From an uncultured Clostridia bacterium (GTDB lineage: Bacteria; Bacillota; Clostridia; Oscillospirales; Ruminococcaceae), in NCBI GenBank assembly GCA_947625125.1, contig CANQNF010000025.1, positions 1 to 40,313 on the forward strand: a DNA stretch of 40,313 bases. The letters are read 5' to 3'. This document shows positions 19,846 through 26,996 of this stretch, piece after piece (position 1 is the stretch's first letter; each line of letters begins with the position of its first letter). The notes beneath the pieces were generated by a model. It saw only the letters and a program-made list of their open reading frames with translations, did no database searches and had not been told where the DNA came from. Position numbers and translations under genes: made by a program.

Positions 19846-21008
19846 TTACAGCGATTTAATGCCCAAACCGCTCATGAGTGCGCCCGCAGAATCAAGCTTA
19901 GAGGAATAGTCCAGATGAGCATAAATGTTTGCCGTTGTACTGAAATCACTGTGCCCGAGCCATTCTTGGATTTGCTTCATCGGGACGCCGTTTGCCAAAA
20001 GAAGCGACGCGCAGGTGTGGCGAAGATCGTGGAACCTTATTCTCCTAAGTCCATTCTCCTCCAACAGCTTCGGGAAAAACTCCGTCACATAGTTTGGTTT
20101 GATCAAATCGCCGACTTCGTTCACGCAGATGTACTCGGAATATTCCTTATTATAACTTCGACCGCACAGGCGGCGATTTTCCTTTTGCTCCTGCTTGAGA
20201 GCGAGCAGCCTTTCCCGAACAGGTTTGACAAGCGGCAGCGTTCGCATACTCGACTTGGTTTTTGTCGTGTCCGATTCGACCAGTATATGCTTGCCGTCGA
20301 TGTTGCATGAGGTGACGGTGTGCTTGATTGTGAGAGCGTTCTGCTCAAAGTCGATCGCGCTCCACTTCAGTCCGATAACCTCGCTTCTCCGAAGTCCGTA
20401 GAAAGCGCCGAACATAACAGGGATTTCGAGCTTTGTACCCTTGACTGCGCTGAGTAGGCTGTTGACTTCATCTGCATCGTAGAATCCTGCCTCGAAATGT
20501 TCCCGCTTCGGACGCTCAACCTTGTCGGCGGGATTGACGTCTATGAGGTCAATCTTAACCGCATACTTGAGCGCCTTGTGGATCAGCGCGTGGTAGTGAA
20601 TGACCGTAGACGGACTGACTGTTTTAAGCTCATGAAGGTAGTAGCCTTGAATATCTTTAGCTGTGATGTCCTTGAGGTAAATACCTTTCCGCTTAAAGTA
20701 CGGAGCCGTGCTTCTCTTGACGATCGAAACGTAAGAAGCATAGGTCGAAACTGCTAACGAGCTTTTGATTATCTCGAGCCAGCTGTCGAGATACTCCGAA
20801 AACAGCATTTCACCGTCGGGAGCATTTGGGCCTTCCGGAGCTTTGAAGTTGCGGCGAATGTCAATCAACGCTTCTTCGGCCCTTTTTTGTTGCCCTTTAT
20901 GGGCAAGCCTGTTGAAATCCACTTTGTTTTTCTCTTTCCGAGTGTGTCAACATAGTTGAGTACGGCATAAAATGTGCCGTTCTTTTCCTGCAAGTGACCT
21001 GATACCAT
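19846..21008 (-). pseudogene. int: Tn916-type tyrosine integrase, split by a -1 frameshift
   Basis: The true start is ATG 21008 with AAGGAGG upstream, giving MVSGHLQEKNGTFYAVLNY and an arm-binding domain that ends WISTGLPIKGNKK. At a run of six A residues (about 20883-20888) the frame shifts by -1 into RAEEALIDIRRNF, which continues through the core-binding and catalytic domains to 19846. Catalytic residues are present: Arg in GLRRSEV, HDLRHTC, HSDF, and the nucleophile in NIYAHL. Relatives read KGNKKRAEE in one frame, so a single A is missing, or recoding occurs at the A run. A GTG at 20922 opens the second frame without a good ribosome site. If real, the truncation would remove the arm-binding domain. 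Confidence 0.8.
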
Positions 21009-21136
21009 TTTGACCTCCTTTTTTAAATCAGATAACACTTACCATGCTGTAATGTTATTATAACATGGACGGCTCAAAAATGTCAGTGATTTTATTGCTT
21101 TAAAGTGCCGATTTTTCGTGTCATCTTTTGTGCATT

Positions 21137-21364
21137 TTATATGTTTTCGCCAATGCCGAGGTAGGTCATAAGATGTATCTTCGGAATCCTGTACGACCGA
21201 CCGACTTTGAGATTCTGAACTTTTCCGTCTTTAAGAAGCTGATAGCCTGTCTTTGTGCTTATACCCAAAATGCCGCACATTTCTTCGATGTTCAGAACGT
21301 CGGGATAATCTTTGAACATTATCCTGTATGCGTCACGCTGGGAAATAAGAATAATGCTGTTCAC
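21137..21364 (-). CDS. xis: Excisionase-like MerR/HTH_17 protein
   Basis: A small basic protein of 75 residues from a GTG start at 21364 (AAAGGGG upstream). The core DVLNIEEMCGILGISTKTGYQL plus KVGRSYRIPK is the winged-helix excisionase fold that bends DNA to steer the integrase toward excision. The size is close to Tn916 Xis. It lies immediately upstream of the integrase in the same direction, as in Tn916. A shorter start at an internal ATG (MFKDYPD) is possible. Confidence 0.85.
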   Translation of the reverse strand: MNSIILISQRDAYRIMFKDYPDVLNIEEMCGILGISTKTGYQLLKDGKVQNLKVGRSYRIPKIHLMTYLGIGENI

Positions 21365-21366
21365 AT

Positions 21367-21802
21367 ATATCCCCTTTCTTTATTTATCTTGCTTGTCAGA
21401 CGGCTGTGGACTTTCCTTTCAGAAAGTTTTTCGGCTCAGCTCCACGGGACTTTCACCCCTGCTCATTTAAGGCAGACCTACTCAATGCGTGCGACGCTAT
21501 CGTCACCCCACAAAATCTACGATTTTGCGGGGACCCCGACCCACGCTCAAGCTATGACTATAGGTGCGTATCATTATACCTTTTGCACATCGTCGCCCAC
21601 AAGGTTGCCCGCCCTGTTTCATGTCGCGGCTCTATCGCTCGGCTGTTCTAAAACAGCGTCATGGCGCGTCGGTCAAACGGCTCGTTGCAAAAGGAACGTA
21701 TCTGATTTGCCATATGATGCACCGCCGTTATCTTGCGGGCATATTTGTCAAGCTGCATTATCTGTCCGATTTTGCGCAAAAGGGGAAAGCGCAAAATTTC
21801 AT
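21367..21802. other. 436-bp spacer in the recombination module
   Basis: No gene is supported on either strand. One hairpin, CCCCACAAAATC / GATTTTGCGGGG (about 21508-21533), resembles the second hairpin of the tRNA-linked repeats in sequence style. Overlapping open frames have no ribosome sites or family features. Confidence 0.5.
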
Positions 21803-22036
21803 TCAGATCTTAAATTCCAAAACTGCATAGATGAGTTTTGCTTTCAACCGTTCGTATAGCTCGCTATTAACTTCCCAACGGAATCTTCCGTCTTTGCCGT
21901 GCGTCTCTCTCAGAGACAAATAGGCTATGTATCTGCTGTAATGTTTAACGGTTGCTTTGATTGCTTCGGAGTTACCGCTTATCGCGGCACAAATGACTGA
22001 ATAAGGCAGTAAGCCTTGTTCTCTGCTACCATTCAT
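21803..22036 (-). CDS. Helix-turn-helix protein, Tn916 Orf8-like
   Basis: A 77-residue protein: LPYSVICAAISGNSEAIKATVKHY, then IAYLSL and a C-terminal helix ending KLIYAVLEF. This matches the HTH_16-type small proteins encoded beside the sigma-like factor in Tn916-family elements. ATG 22036 is preferred, nine bases after GGAGG. The start lies inside the 3' end of the sigma-like gene, so the two are translationally coupled. A role in controlling recombination or transfer genes is inferred. Confidence 0.75.
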   Translation of the reverse strand: MNGSREQGLLPYSVICAAISGNSEAIKATVKHYSRYIAYLSLRETHGKDGRFRWEVNSELYERLKAKLIYAVLEFKI

Positions 22037-22454
22037 CGGCACGTTCCTCCAAAAAACGTTTTAGCCTCTCAAAAGAGCTTGTCCGTCTGTATTGAACCGT
22101 GCTGCGAGAAACATTGATGAGCTTTGCAATCTCCGAGTCCGACATATTATAAAAATAATGCAGGACTACGACCTGAAGTTTTTTCTTCGGCAATATTTGC
22201 AACGCCTTATTTAAAAGTTCATTGCTGATTTTTAATCCTTGGATATAAAAAGCGTCATCTTTTTCTTCGTCAAAATATCTGTCAACGGTAAAGAGCTGCT
22301 TTTCTTCTTTTGGTGTCAAATCTTCAAATGAAACTTCGTGTCTGCGCTGCTTCTTGTACTCGCGTACCGAACTTATCAACTCGTTGCGAAGTATTTTCTT
22401 GCAGTAAGCATTGAATCTGCATCGCGCTTCAAATTCAGACTTTTCTTTGTCCAT
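22026..22454 (-). CDS. Sigma-70-like factor, Tn916 Orf7-like
   Basis: A 142-residue protein with a region-2-like N-terminus (RFNAYCKKILRNEL and KKQRRHEVSFEDL). A region-4 helix-turn-helix near the C-terminus reads LPKKKLQVVVLHYFYNMSDSE, then IAKLINVSRSTVQYRRTSSF. Proteins like this control element gene expression in Tn916-family transposons. The start at 22454 has AAGGGGGTG upstream. It heads the minus-strand series sigma-HTH-xis-int. Direct targets cannot be told from the sequence. Confidence 0.85.
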   Translation of the reverse strand: MDKEKSEFEARCRFNAYCKKILRNELISSVREYKKQRRHEVSFEDLTPKEEKQLFTVDRYFDEEKDDAFYIQGLKISNELLNKALQILPKKKLQVVVLHYFYNMSDSEIAKLINVSRSTVQYRRTSSFERLKRFLEERADEW

Positions 22455-22643
22455 TTTTACACCCCCTTTCTCCTCGGGGGCGGGCAATTTTCCCCTTTCA
22501 GTAACCTTCAACGCTGAAAGTTTGAAATTGCCAAACTTTTTAGAAAAAATTTTTTATAAAATTTTTGCCCGTCTGCTTTTACAGATGGGCAAAAACATAA
22601 TAATGCTTTGCTCAAATTCGCAAAAGTGCGAATTGTTTTTGGA

Positions 22644-22674
22644 ATAAAAAATGACGAAAGTCACTTTTTATTTT
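22644..22674 (-). terminator. Terminator-like hairpin after the XRE gene
   Basis: On the minus strand a short GTGAC/GTCA(T) stem extended by A-T pairs is followed by six T residues, overlapping the stop codon of the XRE gene at 22668. A second stem, CAATTCGCA/TGCGAATTTG, lies at 22614-22636, and GCCCGTCTG/CAGATGGGC at 22567-22590. Confidence 0.45.
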
Positions 22675-23030
22675 CCATGTACAATTATTTGAGCAATAAA
22701 CTCTTGCCACACGTCATCGGGTGTATCATACTTTTGCGCTGTCCTTAATGCCCTGCGCACCATGTCGTTAGACATGACATATTCGGTAACATCAAGACTG
22801 ACGGTATTGTACGATTTTGCAGCAAGATCATACATCTCATAGCGTTCTTCTTCGGAAAGCAACAGCAGTTCGGAAAGTCTTTTTAGCATCTCATCCGACA
22901 TACGCCGCCGCCCTTTTTCAATATCACACATATATACTTGTGATATGCCGAGCGCTTCGGCCAACCATTTAGCAGAGATGTCGCTTTTTAAGCGTCTTTG
23001 TACAAGGAACTCTCCGAAATTTGTATGCAT
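22668..23030 (-). CDS. XRE-family transcriptional regulator
   Basis: A 120-residue protein. Its N-terminal helix-turn-helix reads FGEFLVQRRLKSDISAKWLA, then EALGISQVYMCDIEKGRRR. A helical extension follows (LLSEEERYEMYDLAAKSYNTV), common in short Cro/CI-like regulators. It lies 34 bp downstream of agrB in the same direction, so it is probably part of the agrD-agrB transcript. It may act at the inverted repeat over the agrD promoter; this is inference. It has no peptide-binding or kinase-linked domain and so does not replace AgrA. Confidence 0.8.
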   Translation of the reverse strand: MHTNFGEFLVQRRLKSDISAKWLAEALGISQVYMCDIEKGRRRMSDEMLKRLSELLLLSEEERYEMYDLAAKSYNTVSLDVTEYVMSNDMVRRALRTAQKYDTPDDVWQEFIAQIIVHGK

Positions 23031-23064
23031 TTCATTTCATTCCTTGCTTTAAATTGCTTGGTCT

Positions 23065-23640
23065 CTATTGTTTCTTCTCAATAAAACAGCATGGCACCTG
23101 CAAAGCTCCTGATAAAATAATGCCGAAGCTGATTGGTATTGCAATGCGGAATATGTGATAATAGGCCAAAATGAGAACAATTATCAGAAAAATTATCACC
23201 ATAACTCGTGCAATTCTTCCGAAAACAACTGTTTCGCGTTCGCTCAGCTTTCTTTCTTCTGTATCAATTGGACTCTTAATAAAAAGCAACACGCCAAACG
23301 GCATCATACCGATTAAAGGTACAGAATAAAGTTCATACTGTAGTACGAGTTTTATACCCAAGATAAACACCGCAATAATTCCGATTGAAACAAAGAGACA
23401 TACGTTGGGGGACTTCAAATGAAATCCCCCGCTGTACTTGCGGATCAGGACAAATGGTGTGATAAACAAAATGCTCTCAAACAGCACATTCAATATCATT
23501 CCGACTATGACAGAAAGAATAATAGGGATTAAAGTGATCATAACGCAAAACATAGCATAGCTATATAGCGCTGAATCTTCCGAATTGATTGCATTCTTTT
23601 TCACAAGCCAATTCGCCACTGCGTCTGCAATTCTCTGCAT
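23065..23640 (-). CDS. agrB: AgrB-like autoinducer peptide protease/transporter
   Basis: A 191-residue integral membrane protein of the accessory gene regulator B family, which cleaves and cyclises the AgrD precursor. Catalytic His74 and Cys81 occur in RKYSGGFHLKSPNVC, the same spacing as His77/Cys84 of Staphylococcus aureus AgrB. Several hydrophobic segments flank it (about 30-50, 53-65, 80-97, 140-165). The ATG at 23640 overlaps the agrD stop codon in a TGATG junction, so synthesis is coupled. Gene order is agrD-agrB-XRE. No agrC or agrA follows, unlike staphylococci. Confidence 0.93.
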   Translation of the reverse strand: MQRIADAVANWLVKKNAINSEDSALYSYAMFCVMITLIPIILSVIVGMILNVLFESILFITPFVLIRKYSGGFHLKSPNVCLFVSIGIIAVFILGIKLVLQYELYSVPLIGMMPFGVLLFIKSPIDTEERKLSERETVVFGRIARVMVIIFLIIVLILAYYHIFRIAIPISFGIILSGALQVPCCFIEKKQ

Positions 23641-23795
23641 CACTTCAGCTTGCTGAACTTCTTAAGCCCTTCGGGAGCTTTGGGCTGATGAACAAGTCCC
23701 GTTGAGGCAGTATTGGCGCAGACAACGAGAGTCATTCCAAGAAGGCTTGCACATGACGATGCAAGTTTTGACACTGATGTTTTGTTCTTTTTCAT
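23640..23795 (-). CDS. agrD: AgrD-like cyclic autoinducer precursor peptide
   Basis: A 51-residue peptide. It has an amphipathic N-terminus (MKKNKTSVSKLASSCASLLG), a hydrophobic stretch, then CANTASTGLV and the tail HQPKAPEGLKKFSKLK. The tail matches the conserved AgrD recognition motif (QPKxPEELKK). Clostridial precursors usually place Cys five residues before HQPK, where it closes a thiolactone; here that position is Ser in STGLV. A Ser-lactone autoinducer like that of Staphylococcus intermedius (RIPTSTGFF) is therefore predicted. The start has TAAGGAGG upstream. Confidence 0.88.
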   Translation of the reverse strand: MKKNKTSVSKLASSCASLLGMTLVVCANTASTGLVHQPKAPEGLKKFSKLK

Positions 23796-23825
23796 AAAGG
23801 CATACCTCCTTAAAAGTATGTCTAT

Positions 23826-23876
23826 ATTTTATCATTGACCATGGATATCTGCAAGTATTATGGGAGCTTTGGTCAA
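23826..23876 (-). promoter_or_regulatory. agrD promoter with inverted-repeat operator
   Basis: On the minus strand TTGCAG (23849-23854) and TAAAAT (23826-23831) are 17 bp apart. Arms TTGACCA (23835-23841) and TGGTCAA (23870-23876) form an inverted repeat, one arm inside the spacer. This would suit repression or activation by one of the two XRE regulators. Confidence 0.5.
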
Positions 23877-23977
23877 AAAATGCTTTTAAATGGCGTTTTT
23901 ATGGATGTATTCTGATATTTTTCAATTTATTAAAGAAAATTTCTGTTTAAAATATATTTTCACTATTACAACTAATG

Positions 23978-23990
23978 TAGAATAATTCTA
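23978..23990. promoter_or_regulatory. 13-bp palindrome upstream of the divergent XRE gene
   Basis: TAGAATAATTCTA is a perfect palindrome lying in the spacer between agrD and the plus-strand XRE gene. A dimeric regulator could bind here. No direct evidence links it to a particular protein. Confidence 0.4.
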
Positions 23991-24045
23991 TAATTGTTTG
24001 TTAACAAGAAACATCTTTAATGGTACTATATCCATGGTGATATAT

Positions 24046-24390
24046 ATGAAAATCAACACAAAAGAATTGGGAACGCGCATTGCCAAAAGAAGAAAATCTC
24101 AAAAAATCAAACAGGAAGAACTTGCTAATATACTTGACATTTCAAACAACCATTTATCAAGCATTGAACGCGGCCGCGCTGTGCCAAGTATGGCACTATT
24201 TTGCGGAATTTGTGACGCCCTGAGCGTGACGCCTGATTATTTGCTTTTAGGCGATATGCATTCCAACAATGTTCCGCAGGATATAATGGATTTGCTTCGG
24301 CTGTGCACGGACGAGCAAATATCATTTGTGCAGAAATTTGTGCAGCTTATGTTGGAAAGCCGGTTTGAAGAAAAAACAGATGACAAATAA
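24046..24390 (+). CDS. XRE-family transcriptional regulator, divergent from agrDB
   Basis: A 114-residue regulator: helix-turn-helix LGTRIAKRRKSQKIKQEELA then NILDISNNHLSSIERGRAVP (about 7-58), followed by ALSVTPDYLLLGD and a short helical tail typical of Cro/CI-like proteins. The start at 24046 is chosen for GGTGAT upstream; earlier in-frame ATGs lack a ribosome site. It is divergent from agrD across a 250-bp spacer holding an inverted repeat and a palindrome. Its 3' end runs into the tandem promoter repeats, so read-through into the cargo operon is possible. Confidence 0.82.
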   Translation: MKINTKELGTRIAKRRKSQKIKQEELANILDISNNHLSSIERGRAVPSMALFCGICDALSVTPDYLLLGDMHSNNVPQDIMDLLRLCTDEQISFVQKFVQLMLESRFEEKTDDK

Positions 24391-24428
24391 AAATAAATGT
24401 GATATAATAAAGACATTAGGTTCAGTCA

Positions 24429-24620
24429 TCAAATGGCTGTCTATTGTTTCGCAGTATTGGTATATTAAAAGGTCTTTTTTCGTCAAAATTCGCACTTTTG
24501 CATATTTTTTGACCATTCATGCGCGATTTTCGACCACTCGTGTAAAATGCATTGACATTGAAATTGCAAAAAGATATACTGAGTATAATCTAAAGGCGTG
24601 ATATTAGTCCACATTAACAA
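24429..24620 (+). promoter_or_regulatory. LytTR/AgrA-type promoter P1
   Basis: ACCATTC at 24512 and ACCACTC at 24533 form a direct repeat with 21-bp period, as bound by LytTR-domain regulators such as AgrA. TTGACA follows at 24552-24557 and TATACT at 24575-24580, 17 bp apart. The whole ~190-bp unit is repeated downstream as P2. Confidence 0.65.
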
Positions 24621-24780
24621 ATGTCTGTTTATTGTTTTATAATGTGGTGCATTAAAATGTGATTTTTTCGTCAAAAAATTTGCTACTTTGTATATTTTTT
24701 TACCATTCATGCGCGATTTTCGACCATTCGTGTAAAATGTATTGACTAAGTGTCGAGGAAATAATATTTTTATATTAGAA
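24618..24780 (+). promoter_or_regulatory. LytTR/AgrA-type promoter P2
   Basis: ACCATTC occurs at 24702 and again at 24723, a 21-bp period. TTGACT is at 24742-24747 and a TATTTT or overlapping TAATAT -10 at 24762-24770. Distance from the second repeat to the -35 equals that in P1. It lies ~180 bp upstream of the lipoprotein start. Confidence 0.65.
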
Positions 24781-24829
24781 ACATTGCAATGGATATGTTT
24801 TTAATTACAAATGTTATGGTGATAAAAGT

Positions 24830-24892
24830 ATGCAAGGTGGCGGGCACTTAGGGAAATCCGTCGAAGAAGTCACAGAAAAAGCAAGGACTTGA
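24830..24892 (+). CDS. Possible 20-residue leader peptide
   Basis: A short frame reading MQGGGHLGKSVEEVTEKART lies in the presumed 5' leader of the lipoprotein operon, downstream of P2. A weak GGTGAT sits nine bases upstream. There is no family match that I recognise, and chance occurrence is quite possible. Confidence 0.2.
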   Translation: MQGGGHLGKSVEEVTEKART

Positions 24893-24950
24893 CAGATACT
24901 GTGCATAGCGTGAGCATAACTATTTATATTTTCCAGCAAGGAGGATGTAT

Positions 24951-26480
24951 GTGAAAAGATTCTTTTCAACGGTTATTTGTTTTGCTGTAATTTTGTCACT
25001 AAGTTCGTGTGGCAATACTGAAACTCAAAACACTTTTGACTATTCAGATGAAAATAGTACTTCAGAGGAGATTCAACTGTTGCCCGAGTCACATGACGAT
25101 GAAGTCGTTGATTTTGAAACAATTCAAGCATTATACCCTGATAAAACCATATTGATTTGGACATATGAGCAATCAATATACCAACCACCGAGAGCGAATG
25201 AAGTAAATGAATATCTTGACAGTATCGGTTGCGATTATGCTGTTTGTTTTTTGCCAATTGAAAACTATATACGTGGTTCTGGTTACTCAGTTGGCGTTAG
25301 GGAAAGAATTAGTAACGGAGAACAAGTGGATATTATTTTCTCCGATATTGATTATGTTTGGGAACACGGAGTTTTCTCTTATTACAGAGATTATTTTGAT
25401 GGACTGTATATATGTCTTGATGATTATCTTTTCAACACTGAACTTGGGCAGCAATTATATTATGCTTTTCCCGAAAAGCATTGGGACACGCTAAAAATTA
25501 ATGACAGCATATACGCCATAGATGGATCGCTCAGGTCGATATCTTTGAATTACGGATATTTGTACAACCAAGAACTTGTAGAAAAGTATGATTATGACAT
25601 AGCTACGCCACCATCTCAGCAGATAGATAAGCTCTTACAAATTTCGAAGAGTGAAAGAATAGTTCCGTTTTATTTGTATAATAATCTTGCAACAACCGCT
25701 GAATATACAAATTCAAAATGGTTAGCTCATGGCGTAGTTTTTGATGAACCCCAAAAATGTGCAATAAGCATTTTGGAAGATAGCGAATATCTAAATAATA
25801 TAAGAGAAGTATATACTCTTTTGCAAAATGATTTAGCAAGTAGCGATTACAGAAATAACTTTTTTGCCGTAAGAGAATATAGTTATGTGAACCTTGAAAA
25901 TGGATTGCCTATAGAATGCACATATGCCGGAAAAATGTTAAGTTTGCTACCACAAATGAAAAATGAGCCGGTAATGCAATGCCCAAACTTTGTTACTGGC
26001 ATAAGCGTGAGTTCTGAACATCCTGACGAAGCATTCCAGCTTTTGTGTCTTTGTTTCACAGACGCATATTTGAGCGATTTGCTTACATATGGTGCGGAGG
26101 GAAGAGATTATAACATCGTAGATGGATATGCTGATCATAGCAGAAATGCCATATCTATACCTGCATATGTTAATAGGCTATTGTCAACACCTAATAGCTT
26201 TGAAAACGGTACAAAGACGAGTAGGGAGCAGTATAAAGAAACCTTGAAATCTGCTACTGTTCGAAACGACCAGGGGTTTGCGTTTGACGCATCTGATTTC
26301 GACGCCGAAAACTGCGCAGTATATTTTGTCCTCGAAGATATGTCACATGACGCATTCTCCAAGCCTGATCTCAGCTTTGATGAATTTGTAGAAAAATATA
26401 AGCGGTTACTTGCCGAGGCGGGAATACAGAATGTTATAGATGAAGCAAATAGACAGTATGAATTGTTCAATAGCAAATAA
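24951..26480 (+). CDS. Solute-binding-protein-like lipoprotein
   Basis: A ~509-residue lipoprotein: signal peptide with lipobox LSSC (Cys ~20), an acidic linker, then a family 1 extracellular solute-binding fold (IIFSDIDYVWEHGVF, DSIYAIDGSLRSISLNYGYLYNQ). The C-terminus (DQGFAFDASDF to FDEFVEKYKRLLAEAGIQNVIDE) resembles the DUF3502-type tail of LipO-like binding proteins. The GTG at 24951 is preferred because AAGGAGG abuts the earlier ATG at 24945. No sugar permease genes adjoin it. As first gene after P1/P2 and followed at 21 bp by a secreted protein, it may sense or bind a ligand for this system rather than feed uptake; that is inference. Confidence 0.8.
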   Translation: MKRFFSTVICFAVILSLSSCGNTETQNTFDYSDENSTSEEIQLLPESHDDEVVDFETIQALYPDKTILIWTYEQSIYQPPRANEVNEYLDSIGCDYAVCFLPIENYIRGSGYSVGVRERISNGEQVDIIFSDIDYVWEHGVFSYYRDYFDGLYICLDDYLFNTELGQQLYYAFPEKHWDTLKINDSIYAIDGSLRSISLNYGYLYNQELVEKYDYDIATPPSQQIDKLLQISKSERIVPFYLYNNLATTAEYTNSKWLAHGVVFDEPQKCAISILEDSEYLNNIREVYTLLQNDLASSDYRNNFFAVREYSYVNLENGLPIECTYAGKMLSLLPQMKNEPVMQCPNFVTGISVSSEHPDEAFQLLCLCFTDAYLSDLLTYGAEGRDYNIVDGYADHSRNAISIPAYVNRLLSTPNSFENGTKTSREQYKETLKSATVRNDQGFAFDASDFDAENCAVYFVLEDMSHDAFSKPDLSFDEFVEKYKRLLAEAGIQNVIDEANRQYELFNSK

Positions 26481-26501
26481 AAAATCAAAGGAGATGTTAC
26501 A

Positions 26502-26903
26502 ATGAAAAAATCAGTCGCAAAAATTTTAGCTTGTTTACTCACTGTTACAGTTATTGTGATGGGATTAACGGTTTCTGCGTTCGCAGGTGCAACAACGGGA
26601 ACCTATAAAGGACAGATTCCAATTGGCGTTTACAATGTCTATTGCACTCTTACCATTGACTCTAGCAGTGCTACAGCAACTGCTGAACTTCCCGAATTTG
26701 GATTTGTCACACTTGGAGTTTCCATAAAAGGACAATATAGAAGCTCTACTACCGGCAGTGTCTTGACTGCCACTGACGGAAATAGCAACGAGTGGTATAA
26801 TGTTTCTGCTAGCATTGGCAACAATGGAGGAACATGGACAGATGTATCGGCTACTTATTCTGCAAATGGCGGAGGCTATAGTGGCAGTACGGTTCTGCCG
26901 TAA
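26502..26903 (+). CDS. Secreted small protein A (novel family)
   Basis: A 133-residue secreted protein. The signal peptide ends AFA (about 26-28); the mature ~105 residues are rich in Thr, Ser, Gly and Tyr, suggesting a beta fold, with a single Cys in YCTLTI. It is a clear paralogue of the protein at 28114: both share TGxY, CTLxI, a YRSSTTGSVLT/YKSSTSGSVLT block, NGGGTW/NNGGTW and a terminal GSxxLP. CAAAGGAGATG precedes the start. A lipoprotein follows 93 bp later. The GGTW motif recalls lactococcin 972-like bacteriocins, but family membership is not established. Confidence 0.85.
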   Translation: MKKSVAKILACLLTVTVIVMGLTVSAFAGATTGTYKGQIPIGVYNVYCTLTIDSSSATATAELPEFGFVTLGVSIKGQYRSSTTGSVLTATDGNSNEWYNVSASIGNNGGTWTDVSATYSANGGGYSGSTVLP

Positions 26904-26996
26904 TACCATAATCACTTGAACAATTCATACTTCTAAGCGTTAGCCGCACCCCCAAGGGAAGCGGTTAATGCCATTTAGCACAATGAGGGTGTTAAT

